From contig NC_134415.1 of assembly GCF_030867145.1 (NCBI RefSeq), forward strand, positions 8,286,417 to 8,350,416: a DNA stretch of 64,000 nucleotides. Reading direction: 5' to 3'. The notes under the pieces are model-generated. The model made no database searches, was not told the origin of the DNA, and saw only the letters and a list, made by a program, of their open reading frames with translations. The DNA comes from Opisthocomus hoazin. Its lineage: Eukaryota; Chordata; Aves; Opisthocomiformes; Opisthocomidae. This document shows positions 23,101-38,100 of the stretch, piece after piece; within the stretch, counting starts at the first letter, position 1; every line of letters begins with the position of its first letter. Both the position numbers and the translations under genes were made by a program.

Positions 23101-26100
23101 AAATAATACTTTTCAATTGTTTGCTTATTGTTATATTAAGGAAGGAGGCTTCAACCACCTAATATTTTATCTTGTTTCTCTTTTCTCCCCACTCCCAGTA
23201 ATGCTGCAATAGCACACACACACACAGAGGCAATTAAGAAGCTGCATTAATAAACTATTGAACCGTTTTTCAGGCAGACAAATGCACGATCCCTTCAACA
23301 CTGCTCACCCCTAGCTATGCGGCTGCCTGTGGCCCAGTGACACAAACGCTGAAAGTTCTTATCGCTAGCAACAGTAAATATGTCGTCATCAAATCAATCA
23401 GGTAAGTGTCTGAACAGTAACTAGAGAATAAGGAGTAAACCAGCAAGAAAATATCAACACAAGCAGCGCACAGAGTTGGTAACGCTCACGCCAGAGTAAC
23501 AGCTCTGCACAGGATGGCAAGAACAGCAAGGCAGCACAGGGGCCGTATCGAAAAACAGTATTGGAAGAGTGCAATAGCGGCAGTTTCCTGCACTGCAATT
23601 GCAAAAACAAAAACAAAAAACAAATCAGGATTTATCACAAATTTAAGGAAACTGAGGACAAACTCATTTTAGGGAAAAAAAATGAAACACACAGAATTCA
23701 AAAAGCCTTCTTGTACTATACCGCAAGACCGCACTGGGCGTGTTTTGAAGAAAATACTCACACATTTGAAAACTCCATTTGTAAACTTTGGGCAGACGAT
23801 TATTCTGTTCTTTGAGATCAGACTCCTTCTCTCCATTTTTCCCACATTTTCCTGGGGATTGTGTTCTTGCGAGTGATTTGCTCTGGTGAGATTTCATGCC
23901 AGCAGAAACAGATTTTGCTGACTGAGACTTGGCCACACTTTCACCAGCAGATAGTTCGTCACTGTCACTGCTGTTTGCTGAAGAAGCAAGAAGACAGAGT
24001 GTTACCAAACAAAGCAACCCTCCTGCCCAAAGCTTATCAGAAGCTACCCCTGTGCGGATTTTCATGTCACAAGAATTTATTTGACCAAAATCCTTTTACT
24101 TTCAAATGATACAGTCCACCCTGGTATAGCAGCTTAGCTCTTTGCACCACTAGCACCAGAAGACAGGACCACAAAACAGGTCGGCAACGGGGCCCCGCTG
24201 TTCCCACATGCTGCGAAAGGGGAACCCTGCACTGGGAACCCCGTCCCGCCAGCTGCTGCGCAGGCAGGTTCACAGCTATTGCGTGGGCCTGTGGGAACCA
24301 CACAGAGCGCGAGGGAGGAGGAAAGCAGCGGACTGTGGCTCCACAACCCACCCTGCACACTGACGAGCACACCGCTGGCAGCGTGGGTGCAAAGGCAAGG
24401 GGCTGGGGTAGGGACACGCTGCTCCTAAGGAGATTCTTGAAGACAACCCAGTTGCTCAAGGTCCGTATAGGGACGGTACACTCTGCTCTCTGAACGGTTC
24501 AAAGCCAGCACCACGCTTGTTGCTTTAGAACCATATCCATAAACAAGTTGCCTACATTAGAAAATAAGGCAAAGAGGCAGTCCACCTGTCGCTGTAGGTG
24601 CAAAAATTGTCCATATATTTCTGCTTATGGGGCTACACTTTTTCCAATACAGTTAGCAAGACTGATTGTTATGTCTTATCTCCTGTTTATCTTTTTTTAA
24701 TATTAATTTCTAACCCAGTATTCAATACATACAAACCTCTACCCTGTTTCAGAGGTACTAGTTACAGACAAGCTTCTCCCTGTACTCCTAAGACATGAGT
24801 AGCAGAAATGAGAGTAGACAATTGGCTGCCTTCTTAGCCTTATGTCACCTGTACTTATTTTAGGTGTTCTGTGCTAAATTGACTAGCAATAGTTTGAATT
24901 TGCGTGACACCATCTACAAAAATCCTCAGACATGATGATCACATTCTTTAATTTCAGAAAAACATCTTCAGCTGACCCAAACCAGAAGAACTTCATCTCA
25001 CGCTGAAATAACTTTAACTATAAAGCAACAGGCTGAACTGAACACAGTTCTCTAATCAAACCACTCAAAGGAAAGTAACGAAATAATCTGTCTGAAAGAC
25101 ATGATTAGTAAGTAATGAGTGAAAGGACAAAGCCTGTTTAGCACTACAAAAATAAAACTCGGGTGGAAGCAGGGGCAAGAGAAGTCTAGTCAAGCACTGC
25201 AATAAAATGCCTAGAGAAGCTGCGGAATCTCCATCATTAGAGTTGTTTTTAAAAACATGGTCAATTAGTATTTATCAAGAGACACTTATGCCTCAGTTGT
25301 ACCTGCCCTAGGCATCGACAAAACGAACCCTGCAAGGCCCTTCTGGTTCTGGTCTTTATGATCTGCTGATCTGCACTGGAGAAACCCAACACCAGGATCC
25401 ACGTGGTATGAAAGAGCTCGGCTGGCTGCAGAGCTGCCCTTGTCTGCTGGCTTAAACCAAAGGCACGAGCTGAAGCTGCTACAAAAGTAGCTTTAATTGG
25501 TGTACCTGAATTTTGCAAAAAGCATTTTTTGCTCACAACTGACTCCACATTTTACCTGTTCATTGCCCTTATTACATATGGCAGTGGCCCAAAGTCTAAC
25601 AAAAAAGAGCACATACACACCAAGGACCGTACGCGGTACAAGAAACAATTCTAGCTTTGAAGTGCTTGCGTCCTGACAAAAACAGGTTGAGAAAAAGGGA
25701 TAAATTCAGCAAGTGAAAGGGAACAAGGGCAAGGCTAAAAATGGTGTATTAGTTCTGCAAATTCGGTTTGTTACTTTAATTCTTGAGGTGAGGGAAGGAA
25801 TAAGGATTATGGAAGGAGATTAGTGAAATGGAATGAAAAAGGAGGAGAGAGGAGATCAATGAACACGAAGGAGTGGTGGGGTGAAAGCAAATACCAGACC
25901 AGAAAGTACAGACTTTTAGTAAAAGCTGTTAAAAGGAAGAAAAATAGGCAGGGCCGAGGAAGAGAGAGGAGAAAAGGCATAGCATATGCTTCCTATCCTT
26001 GCTTTGACTGCGCTATTTTACAGCTATCCTCCCGGTTTCACTCTCCAGCTGACTGTTCCCTGGTATTTTTTATTACCAATGAGATGAGGCAGAAACTGAT

Positions 26101-29100
26101 CTTGCTGTCTCCTGAACACGTGTGCATATGTCTCCCTAACACACCTCTGCTTTTATTAAGCTTCTCTTCCCCAGTAATGTGGTTTCTATTCCAATTAGCT
26201 TCTACAACTACAAAAAAGCTGCATTATTTACTGAAGATGTAACAGACGATACAGGAAGAAAACAGAGCCTATATTTTTTCTGGAATTATTCTCATATTTG
26301 CTGCTGGAAGAGATATTAACCTCTAAAATCTCATCTTGCAGAAAATACAGAGTATAATTTCATCCAGGTCCCCTCTAAAACACTCAGCACAGATTCCCAA
26401 TTCTAGCAAGTATAAAATACTCATCTTAGTCTTCCTGAATTACACGACATTAAGGACCTCTTCAGAAATAGGCCCAGAAATAACACAAGACATTGAAAAA
26501 CACTTTGGCATTCAGCAAGAGTCGTGTCTTCATTTAAACTGTATTAAGAATTCCCCGATGAGAACGTTTCGTCCCAATACATTTCTTCCCAGACTTCATC
26601 TCCTACTATCGTTCAAACCCATGACACGGTACTTTCACGCATTTCGTTTCACACTGAGCTGCTGTACTTACTGGTTTTACTCTTCTTTTTGTTGTTCACA
26701 GATGTTTTGTGGCTTCTTTTCTGCTTTTTTGAGGAGCTGCCTCCTCCCTGAGTATCTTTAAGTCTTTTTTGGCCAGTACAGACTATAATTTAAAAAAAAA
26801 ACAAGAAAGAAACAGAAATTAAATAAATACTTGCACTTCTGTGGTTTTTTTCTAAGTCTCAAAAAACCACTTCAGAACTTAAATTTGTAAACAACAATGC
26901 GACTGTTCCTGCCTATCCTTAATACAGCTCAGCTTTCTACTTCTACTGCCAAGAGGAGGTGAAGGAGGATGGAAGGCAGACAAAGCTTGTTGGTTAGAGT
27001 GGACATGTAAGATGATTGTAACTTCCCCACACGCATCATCAGAATTTCGCTTGAACCACATGGATTTGTATTTTTTATGACACTGTAAATTAAATAAGAA
27101 TACATTTATTTGAAAAATTTATTAACAACTACTGGACCTGAAAAATGTTGAAAAAAAAGCCTGTCACACTTGGAAGCTGTGAGAAAAAAATGAAACTACC
27201 ACCTGTGATCAGTAATTACACTAATTGAAAGTATTAAAAAAAAATCTTAGATAACGTTAAAAAACAAGGCAACAAAAAAAGGCAGCAAACAAAAAACCAA
27301 AGGAAAAAGTCTACTGGTATTTGTGACGATAAAGGGGAAAAAGTTGACAAGGAAGACAGAATCTAGTACACCTGTTAAAAGAGCAAATTTTAGGAGTTGT
27401 TCAATGTTCTTCCACAACCATCTGACTTACAGATTAAAAATGACTCCTGTAACAAAACCTTATTAATTAAGAAACCTGATGTTCTAAAACAGGCAGCATG
27501 CTCACAAAATCAGAGAGGAAGTGAAGGTGTAATGCACGTAAAAGTAACATGTGCAATAGTGTAAAACATTTTTCATTAGGCAATTAATTTCCTTTTATAC
27601 AAAAATATGAAACAAATTAATTTCTAAACCTACACATCCATAATTAGCAAAGCAATACAGGCGTGTTTACTGAGGGCTACATATTTACCTCTTCCACACT
27701 CTCTCCTTGGTTTAAGGAAACACGTTTTGTTGCATTCTTTCAAAAGAACAATTCAAACAGAATGATGAAGGTAACGCACCTTAAGGGCATTTTGAAAAAT
27801 TCAGTTTATTATTAACTGAAATCTGTTGAGATTAAGAAACCACTTGTGTCATCTCACATTATATTCAGATATGTATTTTTTTTCCTTTCTATTCAGTTTT
27901 TAGGCACTTTAACACAGTGCAGGTAGCTGTACCTTTGATGGAACTGTAAAAGAGCCAGTGACTTTCACAACAAAGCTTTTGGATTCAGCCTTGCAAACAG
28001 TTAAAAAGCAGGCAGCAGTACACTGGCATCACGTGCACAAGCGCTGGCCGTGTTTATTCTCCCCTGTTCTCTAGTGGTCTCAGGATAAGAACTTCAATCT
28101 GCAAAATCACACCTGGAAGTCAAACATAGCTAATGTATCCGTGTTGCTACAGTAAATAGTCCTTACACAACGTATTACAGTTTGCTCTGGGCATTTCTTG
28201 CCAGGTCTGGTACAAACCTTATTCTTACATGCTTCATTCCTCATTGAAACCATCACAATTCCTAACGAAAGGCCAAGAAACTTCCTGGCAGATTATATTT
28301 TATTCACTAGATGATCACGCCATTTCCACACACCTGAAGTAGACACAGCAGGCTACTCCTTCCTCCAACAACTAATTTTCCAGCAGTGTAACCGTAACAG
28401 AACGACAATACATCAGCAATGCTAAAACGAGGGCTGGCTAGGCTGAAGACAGCTCTCTTTACCCTTTCCTTTACCTTTTTCAGTATGCTCGGGCTCTGGT
28501 TGATTGCTACTACTGGAGCTGACGCTGGCATCAAAACCCGTTGGAGAGATATTTCCCTCCGACTGGAGGTCTTGCAGCTCCCCCGCGACACTGTCCACCT
28601 CTATTGTGCTATCCGTTTCACTTTTAATGCTCCGTATCTCTTCTTGATTTGGTGGCAGCATCTCAGAGACAGTGACACTGGACTGATGCCTACCGGACTC
28701 CGTGACGGTGACAGATGAAGGCGATTCAGGAGTTGTAGGAGGAGTGTTTAGCACTGAATTACTGCCACTGCTTGGAAATTCAACTTTCTTTTCACCCACT
28801 TCAGTCGGCTTCTCCTCAACAGGTTTAACATCCACACCAGACGGCAAAGATTTTTCAAGTTCAGAGCTAGGCAAAGAAATGTCTTCTTCTGCAAGAGTCT
28901 GAAGCTGCTCCTCTGCTGCGGCATCCTCAGGAGCAGCATGTGGAGGGGAGGCAGCAGCTTCAGTGTCAGAGTCCGAGAACAACTCCTTCAGCGTTTTCTT
29001 TGGCCATTGTCCCTGAATACTTGACCAGACGTCTTTTCGATCCTTTGCTCTGGTGTTCTGAAGTCTTTCGTCAGAGTTATTGAGAAGCTTTATCCTTTTA

Positions 29101-32100
29101 TCTCCCACTTCGGAAAATCCTGAGTAGAAAGTACTTGTCCTTAGAGACTTCCTTTTCTCCTCTAGTCCGTTGTACTTTTTAGTTGGAGTGATCTTCAGCT
29201 TCGATTTGTCTTCCTCATCTTCATCCGAGGAGCTGTTACTGGTGTTTTCTAAGCTAAGGGAGTCTTTGTTTTTGGACTTCTCATCCTTTCTATTAGGCGA
29301 CACAGTCTTTAAGGATTCCTCTGCAACACAATATCTTCGTTTACCACGTTTTACCTGTGATTTTGGTGTTTTGTCCACTACCTCCTTTTTTACGTCCTTT
29401 CTCTTCTTTGTGGCTTCGTCTTCTCCATCGGAGTCAGTATCTTCAGATAACGCTTCCACCTCTTTTCGCAGTCTTTCAGGAGATTTGGATCCTGACTTGG
29501 GCACTACTACATCTGTCAGAGCTTTAGTTTCTTCTGGGAGGGATGAACCGCTCTGTTCTTCTTTTAGACAGGGTTCGGTTTTATCTTGGCTTCCAGCTTC
29601 ATGTTGCGATTCCTCTTTGCCATCAGCATGTACATTTGGGGCACTTTGGTCATCTTCCTGCTCACTATCATCAGAACTTTCAGAAGCTAATTAAAATTAA
29701 ATTAAAAAAAAAAAGAAAAAAAAAGAAACAAAACAAGAAAAGTTTGTCTTGATTCTGGTTACAAAGAATTCTTAAAAAAGCAACTAAACAAAACTGTGTA
29801 GATATGAACACGTTACAGGGATCTCTAGTAGTATGTATTGTAAATGGTATCTGCTGAAGACTTCAAAAAATTATTTCCTGTTCTATTAGAAGTTATAATA
29901 GCTAGGTAAGGAACTAGGAAAATTCTGTATTAAACAGTGCATCTCCAGGAATTTCTAAAGAGGTGAAGCAAGCATAGAGCACATCAATCCACAAAATACA
30001 AACTTCTGCAAAATTAACCACAACAGAAATTGAAAGATGTGCTTAAGACAAAAACTCTAAATCCTTCTTACGGGTTACAAATACTACTATCACACGCCCT
30101 TTTTCCAAAGCCCAGAGCAGAGACAGTATTTTCCCTGGTGAATCCACAGTCTGAATGGACAGAACAAAGACACTGGATAATCTCTAGCAAACCAACCCGA
30201 TGACCAGCCTGGAAAAAGGAAGTGAAAGCAATCGTGAAAGGCACTTGGAGAAATACATGAACAACGAGAGTGTGGGACAACATTAAGACAATTCAGGGTC
30301 AGGAATAAAGAAACCGAGAAAAGAAGAACACAGTGATAATGGAGAAGGAATCAACAAGAAGCCCATTCAATGGGAAAAGACATGGATACAAGGAAAAACA
30401 ATGAGAACTGCCTCCAATATATGGGTAACTCCTTGATTTGCCACTCACCCGCTTTTGCTGGCATAACTAGTTTAACTCTTCTCATTCTACTTCCCATCTG
30501 TCATTCTCAACTCCTCGCTAAAACTCACCACCTCTTTAAAAATGATCATGTAACCAGTGACAGAGAACAAAAGCAATACTGTCAATGAAATTCACTGAAA
30601 ACATCAAAGTTGAAGCAACTGTTTTAAAAAGGTTTACTGAAATATGATGAACTTGGAGAAGAGCACACTAACAGAGAGAAGAGGTGTACAGGACAAAATA
30701 CCTTGAGAAATGTTGCCTCAGGTGTTTTTCTTGGTTTATTTGTTTTAAGATAGGCAGGATCTTAAATTCTACTCTAAGACTCAACCTGAAAGCAAGTTTT
30801 ACACAACCCTTTCAGTGTGTTTGCTTTTTTCTAATTAAACTTTTATGGTAGACATTTTCACCTAAAGTTCCAAGAACTCAGTCACTTAAAATGGACTTCT
30901 AACACTTGCCTTTCTCATCATACCTTAGAGCTCAAAACTACACTACTTTTATAATAAGAGGTATAAAAATTTGCCATTTGAAATAAAAGCCAAGCACACC
31001 ACATTTAAATAAAACAACCAAAAATCAGGTCCACCAAGTCTTCCTCTCAGTGTATTTATTTTGCTGTGCCCTTCAAAGGAAAGTTGAATACAATAGCATT
31101 AATCATTCCAGTTTAGGAAAAAAAAACCTGTAAAGTTTTGAGCAAGCAGCTCTAAAATTGGAGGAAAAAGAAACAGTGAAACATTAGAGCCTTATACACT
31201 TAGAAACAAAAAACAGCAAGTACCAGGAAAAAAAAAGTTAATCCCCAGCATGAATCTATGTGGACTTAAATGATAAAAGAATTGCATACAATTAAAAGCA
31301 TTTCTGGAAATTACTGACGTAATATGGAAAACATTTAGTTTCCAAAATATTAGAGGCTGTATCTCAAATTGTGCTTTTGTAATCAGAAGTTAATTACAGA
31401 TTAATTATAGCACTAATAACAGTGTCATTATCATCACTGCTAATTGCTTTTTTGTTTCTCATTTCCTAAGGAAACGAAGCCTAATAGATTATGTTGACTC
31501 TTATTCTACCTACAAATTTGGAACCCAGTGGCCAACGTCATCCAAGTTCGAACAGGTCTGAAAGATTATTAAATTCATACAACTTTCACAAAAATTGGTG
31601 GTTCTCCAAACTACCTATATCATACACTATTTCATTTGCTGGAGGCATGCCCTCAACTAAGGATGAAGGGAAGCAGCTAGTAATCATAATGGTGCTGTCA
31701 ATGTGTGGGAAGGGAAAAAGAGTGTCAGGAACAACAGACGTGCTGATAGCAAACCTAGCTTTATTAATGCTGTTTCTCAAGGCAAAAAAAATCCAAACCA
31801 AACATGGGTCCTAAAAGTTACATCAATCAAAAATTAAAAATTTAGAAATAATAGAGGAAGCAAAAAAGTTTTGCTGTGTATCAAACACAAAAAGGCTGGC
31901 AAAACAAAGGATGTAATTCTTAAGAATTACACTGTTAACATACACTAAGTCCACAATACCTGTTGAGAGAAACTGCGAATATTGCTTTTGTTCAAGGGTC
32001 ATTTCTGAAGACAGTGTTATAATTAGCCAGACTCAAGCATTGCATCAGTTGTTCTACGTTGTCATTTACTACTGCTGAAAGGCTATTCACAGAAATAGAA

Positions 32101-35100
32101 AATACAATACCTTGTAGCCCATTGATGATAGAAGTAATTTCTATGGATTTAACTGGAGCTTGTTCAGTATTTTTGGCTTCAGTGCTGTCAAGTTTGGACC
32201 CAGTCTCTGGTGACGCGCTGGTGTGAAAGGGAGGTTTTGACAAACGTCGCAATTTGCAGTTTTTAGGAGAGTACTTCTCTTCCTTCTCTTTGTCAGTTTT
32301 ATTCTATGTGAAAGAAAAGATTAAAAACTCTTCTCATCTGAGCATACATCTTAACACAGATTACCATTCAGCAATGCTTACAGCTATCTTAAACATTCAA
32401 CCTGTAAAGGAAAGCTTTCCTCTTTGTTTACAAGTTTAAAAATATCTTTCTACAGTCCATGCCAAAACACTTCTACCGAAGACAGGAATTTTGTTAAAAC
32501 AAACGAGAAGGCAAACCCAGCCAGCGCTCTGGGAGCAGTGGCAGCGCAGAATGCCAGGCTCAGGGCTGACACCCTGCTCTGTCCCAGCTGCCAAGTGTTT
32601 GGGTTTTTTTTTTGTTTTTTTTTTTTGTTTTTTTAATAGTAGGGGTTGGAAGGGACCTCTGTGGGTCATCTAGTCCAACCCCCCTGCCGAAGCAGGGTCA
32701 CCTACAGCAGGCTGCACAGGACCTTGTCCAGGCGGGTCTTGAATATCTCCAGAGAAGGAGACTCCACAACCTCCCTGGGCAGCCAGTTCCAGGGCTCCGT
32801 CACCCTCAGAGGGAGGAAGTTCTTCCTCATGTTCAGACGGAACTTCCTGTGCCTCAGTTTGTGCCCATTGCCCCTTGTCCTGTCGCTGGGCACCACTGAA
32901 AAGAGCTTGGCCCCATCCTCCTGACACCCACCCTTCAGATATTTGTAGGCATTTCATTACATCCACCACTGATGATAAAACATCCTTCTTGTTTTGTTTT
33001 CTGTAAAAGCATATATAAAATTCATTTAAAAAAAAAAGGGGGGGGGGGGGAAAGGAAAGAGAGACTTTCCCCACCCCAACGTGAAAAAAACAAAACCTTG
33101 ATGAAAAAGTTTGTTTTTAAAAGGCTAGGAATTCGCTTTTACTGTCAAGCATTTCTAGGCCAATCAATAGGTTAGAAAGGATAGAACTTAATATATTAAA
33201 CCGAAGGTGGGAGGAACAAGGGAGAAAAAGGGAGAAAAAGTACCTTTATTTTCTTTCGATGCTTAATTTTTGGTACATTTTTATCAGCTGGTCTCACTAT
33301 CTTGTCTGCCTTTATCCACTCATCATACCTAAAAGCAAAAGAAAATTGTACACGTTTACGGTTTTAAGCGGATAATCCCGACATCAGAAGAGAAATTCAT
33401 GGAGGAAAAAGAAAATTATTAGCCATATAAAAACTGAATTGGAATTTGAATAAAGAAGTAATCTGAGTACTTTTCAGCATAGGACGTTTCAGCTAAGGTT
33501 CAATTCTTCATATGCTGGGACATACAGCATGATTTTTTTTTAATTTTTTTTTTTTAATACACTGATGGGTCAGAGTGAAAGCTGGTATTTTTCCAGTCTG
33601 CACTTAACCACAGGAAATCCATGTATACAGGTAAAACAAACTACCAGAATGATAATTCTGTATGGATCTCCAAGATGTATACTTACGTATACATAGTGTA
33701 AAACCTAAACAATAAAATACATTCTTAGAACTACGTAAAATGTGACCAGTTTGCAAAAATAAACTCCTTCACCTGCAAAGTGATATTTGGAGTGACTACC
33801 GCTTAGGAGTCACTAACTTTTGAGTCGCTAACTTAGCACTAACACATTTCAATTTGTTTTCAGTTAAAGGCTTCCTTTTTATATCAGAATGATACTAGAC
33901 AAAAACATACTAAACAGCACCAAGGTATTAACAACAGGTGTCTCATTATCTAAGGCTGGACCTGTTCAACACAAGTTCAAGACCAGAGAAGTACTTTCTT
34001 AGCAAGAATATACCGTAACTATGGTACTGTGCTTGCCAGCTTCATTGTCTATTTCTGAAAAACCTCAAGAATCAATTCCAGCATTCCCCCAATTAAGTCT
34101 AATCTGCTGTACCACTTCAACCAGGAATTCAAGAACTGTCTGAGTAAGACACAGGTCAGTTAAAAACTAGTATGTATTAACTTTTGCCTCAGTGTACAGC
34201 CACGCAAATCCTGATCTCCCTGGGTAAACATGAAAACAGAGGGGAAGAAACCAACTTAAAAGAAAAAAACAAACCCCAAACCACACACCCCCAGAGGACC
34301 AGTACAAGATGGAGCCGAGCACAATGCGCTCATGACCATGCTGGCTTTCCAGCTGGGCCTACTTGACCACTGTTTCGATATATACAGTGACTTCTGATAA
34401 AGTCCCAATTCAGCTTCTTTGCAGCTACTGCTAATTCCATCTACAATATTGACATATAAATTAAAAAAGATTAGAGAAAAATATGCAAGTTTCCAACTTG
34501 TTTTCCTGTACACTCTAAGTTAAGATTTATGCAAGTGGTTCCAGAAGCTAAATACTGTATTTTATTAACTTAAATTTCACATATTAATACGGTGAAAAAT
34601 GAAGCAGCAGTAGTTTCTGAAAAATAGTTTTCCACAACAATTTCTTGGGGTTTCTCCCCTCCACGTGACAATAAAAAAAATCACAAAATGTAGCAGCAGA
34701 CCATGCAGACTACAAAATACCAATATTACGTACACTGCTGCAGATACAGCTGCAATTGTACTGTTGCCAGGTGACATGTAGGTGAACAGGCTCAGATTTC
34801 TTTCCAAAACTGAAATACAGCTCTGCAGAGTTCTTTCCAGCATGGAAAAAATCCCATCTTCTGTGAGACTGGGGGAAACTCTGAAGTCATCTGTCCTCGA
34901 GTCAAAGACACCCTTTCTTTCCAGCAGGAAGACTGCTAAGCAGCCTGCCAAACGCACTTTGCGACCCACGTAAATGTGAGAGTATTTCATTAGGTCTAAA
35001 TGCATGCAGGAAAACAGCACGAGGACTGGACAAATGCACGGTGAAAAGCAATTATTCTGACAGTGTCCTCTCTGGCTCAACCATGTTGCTACAATACAGA

Positions 35101-38100
35101 ATTTGTATTCACTCATTCTATGCGTTTCCAAGAAGAAAACAACCTTCCCGCTACGCAAAGTCCGCGCGCTGCACGTACTGTCCGTGATTCAAGGTAGCTG
35201 CAGTGCTTTTTGGGGTGACAGCTGATGGACGAGGGGGCATACTGAAGTGGAGAGGCAGTGAAAAACCTTACGGGAGTATCTGTAGATACTGCAGGGTCTT
35301 AAACGTTGTATATTAGAAGCAGTGGTCACAACTCTTCCTATCTCCACGAGCACAAACTGAAAACCTCTGTGCGACAGCCACAGCTCCCGACCGGAGCACA
35401 TCCTGCTCTACTCCTGACCACACCTGGAACCGCCGTCAGACCCTGCAAGGAGGGCCAGCATCACATAAATCTTCACCTTCTCCAGGGAACCAGATGGCCA
35501 CGCTTCACACCTCTGCACGGCACGGCTCCTTTCACTACTCACACCTCAGGTGCACAGGGTTTGCCAGAACTGTGACAGTCAGACCCCAGGCTGAAACAGA
35601 CTCTGCAAAGGGACACATCCCAAACCACAGCCGACAACCTGACCCTAAATTACGTCCTCCTCTACCGCGTGACAGAGAAGCACCCCGCAAGCTGCACAGC
35701 GCACCAGCTGCCAAGCTGCATCTGTACGGTCTGCATGACTCAGACCAGAGTCCTTTCTTATAGAATTGCACCTTATTAAAACAGGAAAACTTCATTCATC
35801 ACTAATCTTGCTTTAGACAGCCTGTTCACAAACAAAAGAAAAACCAAAAACACTACGAAATAAATTCTTCAGCTCTCATTATGAGAGGTATGTGCTTCCA
35901 GAAGACCTGGGTTGTTTCACCGCAGCGTCGCCTTCCACACTTGCTTATCTCAACTCCCTAACGCGGGTGTGGGGAGGAAGGAGCTAAGATGGGGAGGTGT
36001 TCCTAAAAGAGTTTGCACAGGCTTGTTTGAGAACCAACAGGAGGGATTTAATATGAAATTATTATTTACTTCTTTTTGAAAGAAGGTTTCACAGGAAAGC
36101 TTGGAATGCCTTTGGAAGAAACATCCCCTTTACCTCACCAAAAGGGAGACAAAGATGAGTCAGTAAGGAGAGAAGCTTTTCTGCCTTACTGGTTCAAATG
36201 AATGCCCGCCAGAAAGGTGGGTTTGAACACAAAGGAAGGAAAAAAGGAAGAATGAAATTGAATAGCTATATAGCAGAAAAAAATAATTGGCACTTTGCAT
36301 GAGAGTATGTACTGATTCTATTACATCCATATGTACTGACGGCATAAACCATAAAAATAAATATATATATATATTTAAAAAATAGAAATAAACCACAGCA
36401 TATTCTCAGAGATTGTGTAATTGATCCTCCACAGAAGTACTAGAGGGGGAACAAGGAAGAAGGCGTACTTTCCCAGCCTCTAGATTTATACCAGCAAAGG
36501 TACCACTTTCCTAGGAAGACAGGTGACCCCAGGGAGCTAGCAAGCCTTGGAAAATTTACGGAAAAGTTCCAGAATGCCATCTGGATCTGCTAGAAAGGAA
36601 GAATCAAATGTTGTCTTTGGCTGTGATCAAAGAAAGGAGATTTAGTCTAATAACCAAATACTGGAATATGGCACGAGGACTCTGGGGTTTTTTATTATTT
36701 TTTGAATAATTCTCCCCCTCACGACACACGCTACTCTCAAGCACCTGAAATTTGGCTACACAAGTTCCTTTAATTTCCGTGGCTGACTGTTACGTATAAA
36801 ATTTGTGTATGGTTGATGCTTCAACAAACAGAGCCACAAATTAGCACTTTCACATTCAGATTCCTGAAGGAAAGAAAGAAATGTTGAAAACAGTAATCTC
36901 GGTTTTAAACACTTGAAACATGCAAGAATAACGTGTCTTGCGATACTGTATCATACGACACACAGAGGTAAAACAACCTAAACTCTTTTCCAATGTGCAC
37001 CCTCTGTCTGCAATTACTGGGAACGTACTGCAGAAGAAACGCACCTCAAACACTGATACCATTAACTTTTCTTTGCCCTGGCAGCTGAAAATTAAAATTG
37101 TGACAGAAGGAACTGGCACTGTAGGCCCCGCGGAAGTTTGAGTTCCACATCAAGCATACATAATTCAGAACATGACTGGCCTGTTCCAGGAAATACAGTT
37201 TCTCTCATAAGCTTTTTCTGGTTAACACGTGGTAACGTAAACAGTTTTCTCTAACAGGGTGGAGCCTTTCGCCATCCCCCTTCGCTCCAAGGCAGGCCCC
37301 ACTGAACGCTACAATTCTTTACCTTTATCAGAGACATGGATCACCTGAATCCCAGCAGCTAAGAAGATCCTTTAGCATAAAATAGTGCACCTGTACAATA
37401 CTGTTAAGTTGTATTTTCTATCTGTTTAAAAAAAAACAAACTAAGTCCACAGTGGTTATGTCACTGGTTCCAGAGCGTTTAAAAAAAAACCTAACAAAGA
37501 CGAATACCAAGTTTACCAAATTCCATTCCGAGTACCCCAAAGCGGGCGCACGCGCGCGCACACACACACGCACACCTCTTCTGAATCCCAGACCAATGCT
37601 GAAGTTACCTTGTGATAAGAAACATTAGCAGTTCTTTCGGATTCCTGCTCGGACTTACAGGTTTAAAGAGCAGGCCATTCACTGGCATACTGACCAAAGG
37701 GGGAAACCAACAAGCCAACTTTAAAGGGTAGGAGATGACAGGATTAAAAAGCTGCTGAGTGATTAGAAAATCCTAGGTCAGTACATCCCATGACCTAATG
37801 TCGCAGTGCTTGTCCCTGCTGAACACCAGAAGTAACCTCCAACGCCCAAGGAGAGGGGGGAATTGCTACCTATCCAAGCAAAGCAGTTACTTTTCCAGGT
37901 TGTGACTGACTAAAAGCCAAATCAAGTTATTACATCATACAAGACTTGTCTTCACAATACTAAAATACTAAAGCATTTACATGCTGCCTTAAGCTCAGCC
38001 TTACCCACTCTTACTGTCAAATCCAAAAACTTAAGTCATATTACTTGAATTTTAAAAATAAGCCACACTTTGCAGAGTCCACACGCAGTCCTATAGCTAA

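Noticed and set aside
28419-29694. Plus-strand ORFs (up to 174 codons) over the large ARID4B exon
   Set aside because: Mirror frames of the Ser/Glu-rich minus-strand coding exon.
34577-35158. 193-codon minus-strand ORF in the segment unique to copy B
   Set aside because: It lies within an intron, has no recognisable similarity, and its composition looks like translated AT-rich DNA.
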